Shown piece by piece: positions 51,464 through 62,062 of a stretch of 64,000 nucleotides of DNA (the first letter of the stretch is position 1; every line of letters starts with the position of its first letter). The stretch spans positions 62,001-126,000 of the forward strand of contig JAFDWH010000004.1 of NCBI GenBank assembly GCA_018268595.1. The letters are read 5' to 3'. This DNA comes from Actinomycetota bacterium (GTDB taxonomy: Bacteria; Actinomycetota; Thermoleophilia; Solirubrobacterales; Solirubrobacteraceae). Below the pieces are notes generated by a model. That model did no database searches, was not told where the DNA came from, and saw only the letters and a program-made list of their open reading frames with translations. The position numbers and the translations under genes were made by a program.

Positions 51464-51523
51464 CGATGATGTCTTAAGGAAGACGCGGCAGGATGGCTGC
51501 AGCGTTTCACGTCCCCGCTGCCG

Positions 51524-52924
51524 ATGCCCTCCTTCCCCCGTCTCCGTCCCCTCCTCGCGTCGCTGATCGCCGCCGCGGTGCTCACCGCGCTCCCCGGCGC
51601 CGCCGCCGCGAACCCGTCGCCGCCCGCCTACGCGCCCGGCGAGGTCGTCGTCGGCTACGCGCCGAGCGCCGGCGGCGCCGCCGCGCAGGCGGCCGTCGCC
51701 GCCTCGGTCGGGGCGCGCGTCGGCGGCGCGCCGGCGCCGCGCACGCGCGTGCTGCACGTCGCGCCCGGGCGCGTGCGCGCGACCGTCGCTGAGCTGCGCC
51801 GCACGCCCGGCGTCGCGTTCGCGGCGCCCAACCCGATCGCGCACGCGAGCGAGCTGGCGCTGCCGGACGATCCCGGCCTGCGCGGCTTTCCGGGCGGCCT
51901 CGCGGCGCTGCAGTGGAACTTCTTCGGCAGCTTCGGCGTGAACGCTTTGCAGGCGTGGTCGAACGTCGCCGGTCGCGCGCCGGGCGGACGCGGCGTGCGG
52001 ATCGCGGTGCTGGACACCGGCGTCGCCTACCGCAACCTCGGCCGCTTCCGCCGCTCGCCCGACTTCGCCGGCACGAAGTTCGTCGCGCCGTGGGACTTCG
52101 TCGACGGCACGCGCTTCCCCGTCGACCGCAACGGCCACGGGACGCACGTCGCCGGCACGATCGCGGAGGCGACCGACAACGCGCTCGGCGTCGCCGGCCT
52201 CGCGTGGGGCGCGACGATCATGCCGGTGCGCGTGCTGGACGCGCGCGGCTACGGCGACGCGACGACGATCGCGAAGGGGATCCGCTACGCGGTCCGCCAC
52301 AACGCGCGCGTGATCAACATGAGCCTCGAGTTCTCGACCAGCGTGCGCCAGTCGGAGATCCCCGACATCACGGCGGCGCTGCGCTACGCGAACCGGCACG
52401 GCGTCGTGGTCGTCGGCAGCTCGGGCAACGAGGGCGAGGCGCGCATCGCCTACCCGGCGCGCACGAGCAACGTCATCTCGGTCGGCGCGACGACCGACGA
52501 CGGCTGCCTCGCGAACTTCTCCAACGACGGCTTCGGGCTCGACCTCGTCGCGCCCGGCGGCGGCGTCGACGCAGACCTCACGAACGACCCGAACTGCCGT
52601 CCCGGCCACCGCGGCGGCGACATCTACCAGATGACCTACACCGACTCGGTCACGCGCTTCGGGCTGCCGTCCGGCTACGACGGCACCTCGATGGCCGCAC
52701 CCCACGTGTCCGCGAGCGCGGCGCTCGTGATCGCCAGCCGCCTGCTCGGCGCGCGGCCGACGCCCGGCCAGGTCGAGTGCCGCCTGAAGGCGACCGCGAA
52801 GGCGCTCGGGATCCCCGCGCCCAACCGCGTCTACGGCTACGGGCTGGTCGACGCCGGCGCCGCCACCTCCGCCGCCGTGCAGACGCCGCAGTGCCTCAGC
52901 GCGAGCGCGCGCTCGCGCCGCTGA
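51524..52924 (+). CDS. Secreted subtilisin-like serine protease (S8)
   Basis: The 466-residue protein has a signal peptide (cleavage near AAA-NPS), an N-terminal inhibitor-like prodomain (EVVVGYAP, RTRVLHVAPG, RTPGVAFAAPNPI) and the peptidase domain with the complete triad: Asp in IAVLDTGVAY, His in NGHGTHVAGTIAE, Ser in GTSMAAPHVSA, plus the oxyanion Asn in SSGNEG. It ends soon after the catalytic domain with no wall anchor, so the enzyme is probably released. It is the first gene of the segment that also holds two of the glycosyltransferase paralogues. Confidence 0.93.
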   Translation: MPSFPRLRPLLASLIAAAVLTALPGAAAANPSPPAYAPGEVVVGYAPSAGGAAAQAAVAASVGARVGGAPAPRTRVLHVAPGRVRATVAELRRTPGVAFAAPNPIAHASELALPDDPGLRGFPGGLAALQWNFFGSFGVNALQAWSNVAGRAPGGRGVRIAVLDTGVAYRNLGRFRRSPDFAGTKFVAPWDFVDGTRFPVDRNGHGTHVAGTIAEATDNALGVAGLAWGATIMPVRVLDARGYGDATTIAKGIRYAVRHNARVINMSLEFSTSVRQSEIPDITAALRYANRHGVVVVGSSGNEGEARIAYPARTSNVISVGATTDDGCLANFSNDGFGLDLVAPGGGVDADLTNDPNCRPGHRGGDIYQMTYTDSVTRFGLPSGYDGTSMAAPHVSASAALVIASRLLGARPTPGQVECRLKATAKALGIPAPNRVYGYGLVDAGAATSAAVQTPQCLSASARSRR

Positions 52925-52984
52925 GCGCCCCCGCGCGACGGTTCCCGCTTGCCCGCAGCACCCGCGCCCAGGCATGCTGGGCTG

Positions 52985-54025
52985 ATGCGGATCGCATACG
53001 TGGCCGATCCGAGGACGGGGAACGGCTTCTACCGGGGGACAGGTCCGATGGCGGCGCTCGCGCAGTGCCGCGGACACGACGTGCGCGAGGTGCCGATCAA
53101 CGAGGGCGACCCGCCGCTCGCGGCCGTGCGCGGCGTCGACGTGCTGTACGTCCACCGCTACTCGGAACCGGGCGCGGTCGGGCTCGCGCGCGCGGCGAAG
53201 GCGCACGGCGCCGCCGTCGCCTGGGACAACGACGACGACATGGGCTCGGTGCCGAGGAACACGCCGGGCTACCGCAGGCAGGGCGGGATGATGTGGGAGC
53301 GGCGCCTCGCCGGGATGCGCAAGCTGTTCGAGCTGGCCGACCTCGTGACGGCGCCGAGCGCCGGGCTCGTCGAGCGGCTGCGCGAGTACGGCGCGCCGCA
53401 CGCCGAGGTCGTCGAGAACCACGTGCCCGACGAGTTCGTGCAGCGCTCGCGGCCGCCGCGCGACGGCGTCACGATCGGCTGGATAGCGGGCCTGGAGCAC
53501 GCGATCGACACGGAGCGAATCCCCGTCCGCGACGCGCTCCAGCGGCTGCTCGACGAGCGCCCGGAGGTGCGCGTCGTGTCGTTCGGGCTGAGACTCGGGC
53601 TGCGCGGGGAGCGCTACCGCCACGTCAGCGTCGTGCCGCTGCTGGAGCTGACGCGCGAGGCGGCCGCCTTCGACGTCGGGATCGCGCCCCTCTCCGACAT
53701 CGCGATGAACCGCGCGCGCTCGAACATCAAGCTGAAGGAGTACGCCGCCGCCGGCGCCTGCTGGCTCGCCTCGCCGGTCGGGCCGTACACGGGGCTCGGC
53801 GAGAAGCAGGGCGGCCGGCTCGTCCCGGACGACGGCTGGCACGAGGCGCTCGGCCGCCTGCTCGACAAGCCGCGCGAGCGCGCGAAGCTGACGAAGCGCG
53901 CCGGCAAGTGGGTCGCCGGCGAGACGCTCTCCAAGCACGCGCGCACGTGGGAGCGGCGCTTCGAGGAGGCGATCGCGCGGGCGCGCGCGGGCGCCGGCGC
54001 CGCCGTGCCGGCGGGGCGCGCGTGA
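52985..54025 (+). CDS. GT-B-type glycosyltransferase, paralogue 2
   Basis: The 346-residue protein belongs to the same family as the 47305 and 54025 products: MRIAYVADPRTGNGFYRGTGP, AWDNDDDMGSVP, ENHVPDEF, DVGIAPLSDIAMNRARSNIK, EYAAAGACWLASPVGPYTGL and GRLVPDDGWHEAL. A CATGCT element six bases before the ATG, with TTGCCC 18 bases further up, may be a leaderless promoter. The stop overlaps the next paralogue's start (TGATG), so the two are translated together. Confidence 0.83.
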   Translation: MRIAYVADPRTGNGFYRGTGPMAALAQCRGHDVREVPINEGDPPLAAVRGVDVLYVHRYSEPGAVGLARAAKAHGAAVAWDNDDDMGSVPRNTPGYRRQGGMMWERRLAGMRKLFELADLVTAPSAGLVERLREYGAPHAEVVENHVPDEFVQRSRPPRDGVTIGWIAGLEHAIDTERIPVRDALQRLLDERPEVRVVSFGLRLGLRGERYRHVSVVPLLELTREAAAFDVGIAPLSDIAMNRARSNIKLKEYAAAGACWLASPVGPYTGLGEKQGGRLVPDDGWHEALGRLLDKPRERAKLTKRAGKWVAGETLSKHARTWERRFEEAIARARAGAGAAVPAGRA

Positions 54026-55041
54026 TGCGGATCGCGTTCCTGGCCGAGCCGGCGTCGGGCAACGGCTTCTACCGCGGCGTCGCGCCGATGACGGCGCTCG
54101 CCGAGCAGCGCGGCCATCAGGTGCTCGCGCTGCCGACGGGCGAGGGCACCGCGCTCCCGCCGGGGATCCTGCGGGAGCTGGACGTGCTGCACATCCACCG
54201 CTTCCGCGAACCGCGCGCCACGCAGATCGCGCGCGAAGCGAAGGCCAACGGCGTCGCGCTCACGTGGGACAACGACGACCACCTCGCCGCGATACCGAAG
54301 GGCGTCTACAACGCCAAGCTGCACACCGGCTTCGAGGGACAGCGGCGACTGGCCGCGATGCGCAGGCTGCTGAGGGTCGTCGACCTCGTGACGACGCCGA
54401 GCGCGCACCTCGCCGAGCTGTTCGGACGCGAAGGCGCACCGGCGGTCGAGGTGATCCCGAACTACGTTCCCGACGCGTGGCTCGCCCCCGAGCGCGCCTC
54501 GCACGACGGCGTGACGATCGGCTGGCAGGCGGGGCTGGAGCACCAGGCGGACGCCGAGCGCCTGCCGCTCGGCGCGGTCCTGCAACGGCTGCTCGACGAG
54601 CGCGCCGACGTGTCGGTCGTCACGTTCGGCGTCAGGCTGCCGCTGCGCAGCGACCGCTACGCGCACGTGCCGTACGTGCCGCTCGAGGGGCTGACGCGCC
54701 GGCTCGCCGCGCTCGACGTCGGGATCGCCCCGCTCGCCGACATCGAGTTCAACCGCGCGCGCTCGGACCTCAAGCTGAAGGAGTACGCGGCCGCAGGCGT
54801 GCCCTGGCTCGCCTCGCCGATAGGCCCCTACGCCGCGCTCGGCGAGCAGCAGGGCGGCCGGCTGGTCGCCGACGACCGCTGGTTCGAGGAGCTGACGCGA
54901 CTGGTCGACAAGCCGCGCGAGCGCCGCAGGCTCGCCAAGCGCGGCGCCAAGTGGGTCGCGGGCCAGACGCTCTCGCGCAACGTCGGCGCGTGGGAGGACG
55001 CGCTGACGCAGGCGGTCGGGCGAGCGCGCGCGGTCGCCTGA
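54025..55041 (+). CDS. GT-B-type glycosyltransferase, paralogue 3
   Basis: The 338-residue third copy begins MRIAFLAEPASGNGFYRGVAP. The acidic block reads TWDNDDHLAAIP, where the third Asp of the other copies is His. The donor domain has DVGIAPLADIEFNRARSDLK, EYAAAGVPWLASPIGPYAAL and GRLVADDRWFEEL. It overlaps paralogue 2 by one base and ends one base before the convergent universal stress protein gene. Paralogues 2 and 3 probably add similar sugars in sequence; this is inference from similarity. Confidence 0.83.
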   Translation: MRIAFLAEPASGNGFYRGVAPMTALAEQRGHQVLALPTGEGTALPPGILRELDVLHIHRFREPRATQIAREAKANGVALTWDNDDHLAAIPKGVYNAKLHTGFEGQRRLAAMRRLLRVVDLVTTPSAHLAELFGREGAPAVEVIPNYVPDAWLAPERASHDGVTIGWQAGLEHQADAERLPLGAVLQRLLDERADVSVVTFGVRLPLRSDRYAHVPYVPLEGLTRRLAALDVGIAPLADIEFNRARSDLKLKEYAAAGVPWLASPIGPYAALGEQQGGRLVADDRWFEELTRLVDKPRERRRLAKRGAKWVAGQTLSRNVGAWEDALTQAVGRARAVA

Positions 55042-55042
55042 G

Positions 55043-55489
55043 TCAGGTCGTGCGGATGATCAGCACCGAGCAGGGCGCGTGGTGGCTGACCTTGTTCGGC
55101 ACCGAGCCGAGCAGGAAGCGCTTCGCGCCCGTCATGCCCTTGTTGCCGACGATGATCAGGTCGCTGCCCTGCTCCTCGGCGACGTCGAGGATCGCGTCGG
55201 CCGGGTCGCCCTGACGCGCGAACGTGCGCACGTCCGGCACGCCGGCGGTGCGCGCCTCCTCGGCGGCCTCGGCGAGCGTCGCGTCGACGTCCTCGCGCGG
55301 GTTGACCGACCACTGCAGGTCGCGCGGCGCCTCGATCGCCTCGTCCTTCAGGCGCTGGCCCGAGACCGGCTCGTAGGCGCTCACGACCTCGAGCGTCGCG
55401 CCCGCCAGCCTGGCCAGCTCGATCGCCTGGCGGACCGCCTCACGGGCGGTTTCCGAGCCATCGGTTCCAACGACGATCGAGCCGAACAC
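55043..55489 (-). CDS. Universal stress protein (UspA family)
   Basis: The 148-residue single-domain Usp has GTDGSETAREAVRQAIELA at the start and the ATP-binding motif GNKGMTGAKRFLLGSVPN near the end, matching the G-x2-G-x9-G-(S/T) pattern, so it probably binds ATP. Such proteins help survival under starvation or oxidative stress. GTG 55489 follows GGGAG by five bases. Its stop is one base from the convergent glycosyltransferase stop. Confidence 0.9.
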   Translation of the reverse strand: MFGSIVVGTDGSETAREAVRQAIELARLAGATLEVVSAYEPVSGQRLKDEAIEAPRDLQWSVNPREDVDATLAEAAEEARTAGVPDVRTFARQGDPADAILDVAEEQGSDLIIVGNKGMTGAKRFLLGSVPNKVSHHAPCSVLIIRTT

Positions 55490-55547
55490 GGACGCTCCCT
55501 TGGCCGCTGACGAAGTGCGCGCGGATCATAGCCGCGGCACCCGGTCG

Positions 55548-55634
55548 CTACGCCAGTTTCACGATCGCGATCACGATGCCCGCCAGCACGCACAGGACGA
55601 TCAGCGCCTGCGTCCAGATCCAGAAGGGCGACAT
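55548..55634 (-). CDS. Tiny single-span membrane protein (28 aa)
   Basis: A 28-codon frame starts MSPFWIWTQ and consists almost entirely of one hydrophobic helix ending VIAIVKLA, the composition of a membrane micropeptide. It lies between the TetR gene (11-base gap) and the universal stress gene on the same strand. Evidence is the coherent signal-anchor pattern and position; a chance frame cannot be excluded. Confidence 0.5.
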   Translation of the reverse strand: MSPFWIWTQALIVLCVLAGIVIAIVKLA

Positions 55635-55645
55635 CGCGCGGAAGC

Positions 55646-56257
55646 CTAGCGGCCGGCGCCGGCCGCGGCCCACGCGCCGGCGAGCGCGCACCAGCCGTCC
55701 TGCACGCGCTGCAGCGACCAGTCGCGCTCGTGGCGCAGGTGCACGTGGAGGCGCGCGTCGAACGCCATCACGAGCGAGTTGACGGCGTACTCGACGTCGA
55801 TCGCCGGCGCCAGCTCGCGCAACAGCACGGCGAGGTGGGTGCGGTAGGCGGCGTCGGGGCCGCGCAGCGTCGCGCCGCCGGCCTCGGCGGTCGTCAGCAG
55901 CATCGCGGCCTCGCCGTCGTCGAGCAGCGCGATCCGCGCACGCCCGAACGCGTGCAGCCGCTCGAGCGCGGGCGCCCCCGGGCCGAGCGGCGGCGCCCCG
56001 CGCAGCAGCTGCTCCTGCAGCTCGCGATGGCGCTCGCCGAGCAGCGCGAAGGTGAGGCCGGCGCGGTCACCGAAGCGGCGGTACATCGTGCCCATCCCGA
56101 CGCCCGCCGCCTTCGCGACGTCCTGCATCGAGACGCAGTCAGGACCGCGCTCGGCGAACAGCTGCGTGGCGGCGGCGAGGATGCGTCTGCGGTTCGAAGC
56201 GGCGTCGGCGCGCTCGGTCTGCTCGGTCGGCAGCTCGATCAGGGGGAGGTCCTCCAC
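55646..56257 (-). CDS. TetR-family transcriptional regulator
   Basis: The 203-residue regulator has the TetR helix-turn-helix: NRRRILAAATQLFAERGPDC, VSMQDVAKAAGVGMGTMYRRF and GDRAGLTFALL, then a variable ligand-binding domain. The GTG at 56257 is ten bases after the FMN reductase stop, so it is the third gene of an operon with YceI and the reductase, and it probably controls that operon through the palindromic sites at 57421-57471. Confidence 0.87.
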   Translation of the reverse strand: MEDLPLIELPTEQTERADAASNRRRILAAATQLFAERGPDCVSMQDVAKAAGVGMGTMYRRFGDRAGLTFALLGERHRELQEQLLRGAPPLGPGAPALERLHAFGRARIALLDDGEAAMLLTTAEAGGATLRGPDAAYRTHLAVLLRELAPAIDVEYAVNSLVMAFDARLHVHLRHERDWSLQRVQDGWCALAGAWAAAGAGR

Positions 56258-56267
56258 GGTGGACGCA

Positions 56268-56828
56268 TCATGCCGCCTCCGCGACCGTCGCGGGCTCAAC
56301 CTGCGCGACCAGCTCGGCGACCAGCTCCTCCAGCGCCGCTTGCAGGCCGGGGTCGCGCAGCGTCCCGTCCGCGGACCACGCCGCGTCCGCCTGCCCGACC
56401 GGCAGCTCGCGCTCGAGCACGCGCGCGCCGATCGTGCCGAGCACCTTGCGCGCCTCCGCCTGCGCCCACACCGCGCCGAACACACCGGTGCTGGCGCCGA
56501 CGACGGCCGCCGGCTTGCCGCGCAGCGGGTTCGTCGCGTACGGGCGCGAGGCCCAGTCGAGCGCGTTCTTGAGGCCGCCGGGGAGCGAGCCGTTGTACTC
56601 GGGGGTGGCGACGAGGACCGCGTCGGCGCCGGCGATCGCCGCGCGCAGCGCCCGCACCGGCTCGGGCGCCGCCGCGCCGTCGAGGTCCTCGTCGTAGGCG
56701 GGCAGCTCGGCGAGGCGATCCCACTCGACCAGCTCGACGCCGTAGGGGAGCGCCGCCGCGGCGGCGCGCAGCAGCGCGCGGTTGTGCGAGTCGCGCCGGA
56801 GGCTGCCGGAGAGGCCGAGCACCCGCAT
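56268..56828 (-). CDS. NADPH-dependent FMN reductase
   Basis: The 186-residue flavodoxin-like reductase has GLSGSLRRDSHNRALLRAA (FMN phosphate loop) and ATPEYNGSLPGGLKNALDW, the family signature, followed by the GKPAAVVGASTG strand. It reduces FMN or quinones/azo compounds with NADPH. It starts four bases after the YceI stop and is followed by the TetR gene, a typical reactive-electrophile response cassette. Confidence 0.9.
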   Translation of the reverse strand: MRVLGLSGSLRRDSHNRALLRAAAAALPYGVELVEWDRLAELPAYDEDLDGAAAPEPVRALRAAIAGADAVLVATPEYNGSLPGGLKNALDWASRPYATNPLRGKPAAVVGASTGVFGAVWAQAEARKVLGTIGARVLERELPVGQADAAWSADGTLRDPGLQAALEELVAELVAQVEPATVAEAA

Positions 56829-56832
56829 CGCG

Positions 56833-57399
56833 CTACGCCTCCTCGCCGTCGGCGGCGGCCGGCAGCAGCGTCAGCTCGACCGTCAGCGTGACGTCGTCCG
56901 CGAGCGCCTTGCCGCCGGTCGGCAGCTCGGCGTTCCAGTTGAGGCCGTAGGCGGTGCGGTCGACCGTCGCCTCGAGCGTGAGGCCGGCCTTGCGCGAGCC
57001 GAACAGCTCGGCCTCCGGCGTCCAGCTGCCCTCGGCCCGGAGCGGCAGCGTCGTGCCCTTGATCGTCAGCTCGCCGTCGACGCGCGCGCGACCGTCGTCG
57101 GCCAGCTCGACGCGCGTCGAGCGGAACGCGATCCGCGGGTGCTCGGCGACGTGGAAGAACTCCTCCGAGAGGACGTGGTCGCGGAACGCCTCGGGCGTGC
57201 GGATCGAGATCGACGCGACCTCCGCGCTGCCCTCGAGGACGGCCCCGCCGGGGCCGGCGACGAGCGTCGCGGCGACGTCGCCGAGCGTCCCGCGGAAGGT
57301 CGAGACGCCCATGTAGCGGACGGCGAAGGCGAAGCTGGAGTGGACCGGGTCGGCGGTGTAGGTGCCGGCGAGCGGCTGAACGGCGGTGGTGGTGGGCAT
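56833..57399 (-). CDS. YceI-family lipocalin-like protein
   Basis: The 188-residue protein has GTYTADPVHSSFAFAVRYMG, VSTFRGTLGD, SISIRTPEAFRDHVLSEEFF and the late ATVDRTAYGLNWNAELPTGG, the full YceI beta-barrel that binds polyisoprenoid or other amphiphiles. It has no signal peptide, so it should be cytoplasmic, unlike E. coli YceI. ATG 57399 is chosen because CGGAGG lies five bases upstream; longer starts at 57420 or 57453 lack this. It is the first gene of the YceI-FMN reductase-TetR operon. Confidence 0.88.
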   Translation of the reverse strand: MPTTTAVQPLAGTYTADPVHSSFAFAVRYMGVSTFRGTLGDVAATLVAGPGGAVLEGSAEVASISIRTPEAFRDHVLSEEFFHVAEHPRIAFRSTRVELADDGRARVDGELTIKGTTLPLRAEGSWTPEAELFGSRKAGLTLEATVDRTAYGLNWNAELPTGGKALADDVTLTVELTLLPAAADGEEA

Positions 57400-57420
57400 G
57401 CGGGCCTCCGTTTCGGACAT

Positions 57421-57471
57421 AAGCGGACCTTGTTCCGCTTCGTACTGTAGCACGAATCGGAACGCATTCCG
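57421..57471 (-). promoter_or_regulatory. Promoter with two palindromic operator candidates
   Basis: A TACAGT -10 element (57444-57449 on the minus strand) is flanked by AAGCGG-n8-CCGCTT (57421-57440) and CGGAA-CGCA-TTCCG (57458-57471). The positions bracket the yceI promoter, as expected for autoregulation by the TetR protein of the same operon. Confidence 0.5.
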
Positions 57472-57507
57472 GTTATGTCGGACGGCCGGTCCGTTGTCGA
57501 ACGCCCG

Positions 57508-59527
<2,020 letters not shown>

Positions 59528-59531
<4 letters not shown>

Positions 59532-60706
59532 GCAGGCCCCCTCGCCGCGACGACCACCATCGCGACGTCGTCGGTCAGGTCGCCGCCGTGCAGGCGCTCC
59601 ACCTCGGTCACCAGTTCGTCGAGCAGCGGCGAGGCGTCCGCGAGGCGCGAGACGTCGCCGTCGACGCGCTCGCGCAGCAGCTCCACCAGCCGCTCCTCGC
59701 CGAGCCGTTCCGGACCGTCCCCGACGCGACCGTCGATCAGCCCGTCGGTGTAGAGCAGCATCGCCCAGTCGCCCGCGAAGCGCAGCACGTTGCCGCGCCA
59801 CGCCCCCGGCTCCACGAAGCCGAGCGGCGGCGTCACGTGCGGCACCTCCAGCGCGCGCAGACCGAGGTCGTCGATGACGAGCGGCGGCGGATGCCCGGCG
59901 ACGCGCAGCTCCCCCTCGGCGCGGCCCGGCGCGACGCTCAGCATGCACAGCGTGGCGAAGATCGCCGGCGCGTGGCGCTCGTGCAGCAGCACCTCCTGCA
60001 GCAGCGCGAGCGCGTCGTCGGGCGGCGCGTCGGCGAGCATCAGCGTGCGCCACGCGACCCGCAGGCAGACGCCGAGCGCGGCTTCGTCGGGGCCGTGACC
60101 GCTGACGTCGCCGATCAGCACGTGCAGCGTGCCGTCGTCCAGCTCGACCGCGTCGTAGAAGTCGCCGCCGAGCAGCGAGCGCCGGCGGCCCGGCCGGTAC
60201 GTCGTGCTGAGCGACACGTGCGGGTCGCGCATCAGCGCCTGCGGCAGCAGGCCGCGCTCGAGGCGCGCGTTCTCGCGCGCGTGCAGGCGCGCCTCGATCA
60301 GCTCGCGCTGCGAGCGGTCGGCGCGGCAGCGCTCGATCGAGTAGCGGATCGCGCGCGCGAGCAGCGGGCCGTCGACGTTGCCCTTGACGAGGTAGTCCTC
60401 CGCGCCGCGCGAGAGCGCGTCGACGCCGCGCTGCTCGTCGTGGTGGCCGGTCAGCACGACGATCGCGGCGTCGGGCGCGGCGGCGCGCAGCCGCTCGACC
60501 GCTTCGAGCCCCATCGCGTCCGGCAGGCCGAGGTCGAGCAGCACGCAGTCGATCCCGCCGGGCAGCATCTCGGTCGCCTCCTGCAGGCGGCCGACGCGCA
60601 TCACGTCGACGTTCGGCGCGACGCCGGCGAGCAGCGACTCGACGAGCAGCGCGTCGCCCGGGTCGTCCTCGACGAGCAGCAGCTGTATGGGGAAGGAGAG
60701 CGACAT
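59528..60706 (-). CDS. REC-PP2C (SpoIIE-like) phosphatase
   Basis: The 392-residue protein joins a receiver (QLLLVEDDPGDALLVESLL, Asp in CVLLDLGLPDAMG, Lys in DYLVKGNVD) to a PP2C/SpoIIE domain (LLGGDFYDAVELDDG, LIGDVSGHGPDEA, MLLYTDGLIDGR, LTDDVAMVVV). RsbU-like enzymes dephosphorylate anti-sigma antagonists, so activation of an alternative sigma factor is likely, but no sigma or STAS gene is nearby. It is the first gene of the three-gene signalling operon. Confidence 0.92.
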
Positions 60707-60883
60707 TTCGTGGCTCTCAATCCTAGGAGGATTTGGCGAAACCCCCGCGAAGGGCGGATGCGTTGGGCGCCACCCCTCGAGGGCGCCGTCAGTGTGACGG
60801 CGCCCGCTCAACCACGCGGCGTACCGCGGTCGAGCCCGTGAGGCGATCTCCGCTCGGTCGACGCGGACGTTCCCCCACACTCC

Positions 60884-62047
60884 TCATCGCTGCTCGGCTG
60901 GCAGCGCGAGCTCCTTGTGAAGCAGCGGCAGGACCTGCTCGCCGAACAGCTCGATCGACCGCATGACGCTCTTGTGCGAGACGCCGTACCCGGCGCTCCA
61001 GCAGAGGAAGTGCTCGATCCCGTGCTGCTCGCGCAAGCGCAGGATCTGCTCGGCGACGGTCTCCGGCGTTCCGATCAGGAGATGGTCGCGCTCGACGAGG
61101 AAGTCGACCCAGGGGATGTCGTCGGCGCCGTCCAGGCTCTCGCCCTCGTCCGCGAACGCCGCCTTGCCGCGCAGCCCGCCGATGAACTTCGCGAGCATGT
61201 CGACCAAGCCCCCGACTGCCTGCCGGGCCTCCTGCTCGCTGTCGGCGACGAGCACGACGCGCAGCAGGCCGACCCCGTCCCCGAGCTCGGCGTCCGCGTC
61301 TCCGTTCGCGCGCCGGGCGTCTCGGTAGTGCGTGAGGAGATTGGTCAGGCGGCGTCCGCACGGCAGCCAGGTGTGCGCCCCGATGCCGAGCTCGGCGGCC
61401 GCCGTCATGCCGTCCTCGCTCTCGGTGACAGCCCACAGCGGCGGGTGCGGCTTCTGCACCGGATGCGGCATGACCGCAAGCGCCACCTGCTCGCCGTCCT
61501 CCGACCGCCACGCCGGGTTGCGCGGATACCAGCTCGCGGCGTGGTCCTTGATGCCGGCAGGCGGGAACGTGAAGTGCTCGCCGTCCCATCGGAGCGCCTC
61601 CTCGGTCCAGGCGCTCCTGAGGAGGTTGATCGACTCGCGGTACAGGCTGAAGCTGCGCTCCTTGTTTCTGCGGTCGGCATATGGGTTGAGCGTCATCAGC
61701 TCGCGTGCCATCAGGCCGCGCCCGAACGCCACGTCGACGCGACCGCCGGAGAAGTTGTCGAGCAGCGCGAGATCCTCCGCGACCCGGAGCGGATGCCACA
61801 GCGGCAGGCTGATGGCTCCCATCCCCAGTCGGATCCGCGACGTGCGCGCGGCGAGGTCGGCGCCGAGCAGGACCGGGTTCGGCGAGACGTCGAAGCCCTC
61901 GCCGTCGAAGTGGTGCTCCTGGATCTGCAGGCCGTCGAATGACGCCTGCTCCGCCAGGACCGCCTGCTCCCGGACCTCCTCCAGCACCTCGCGGTATGGG
62001 CGGGACGGTCCCTCGCGCCAAACGCTGAACATGTAGTCGAATCGCAT
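60884..62047 (-). CDS. Luciferase-like (LLM) flavin-dependent oxidoreductase
   Basis: The 387-residue TIM-barrel enzyme of the bacterial luciferase-like group begins FDYMFSVWREGPSRPYREVL and has the FDGLQIQEHHF, GMGAISLPLWHPLRVAEDLALLDN and GRVDVAFGRG signatures. It should use FMNH2 (or F420) and oxygen to hydroxylate or cleave an organic substrate. ATG 62047 is preferred over the GTG nine bases upstream because GAAGGG precedes it. It follows the aldehyde dehydrogenase gene by 15 bases on the same strand. Confidence 0.88.
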   Translation of the reverse strand: MRFDYMFSVWREGPSRPYREVLEEVREQAVLAEQASFDGLQIQEHHFDGEGFDVSPNPVLLGADLAARTSRIRLGMGAISLPLWHPLRVAEDLALLDNFSGGRVDVAFGRGLMARELMTLNPYADRRNKERSFSLYRESINLLRSAWTEEALRWDGEHFTFPPAGIKDHAASWYPRNPAWRSEDGEQVALAVMPHPVQKPHPPLWAVTESEDGMTAAAELGIGAHTWLPCGRRLTNLLTHYRDARRANGDADAELGDGVGLLRVVLVADSEQEARQAVGGLVDMLAKFIGGLRGKAAFADEGESLDGADDIPWVDFLVERDHLLIGTPETVAEQILRLREQHGIEHFLCWSAGYGVSHKSVMRSIELFGEQVLPLLHKELALPAEQR

Positions 62048-62062
62048 GTCGCTCACCCTTCG

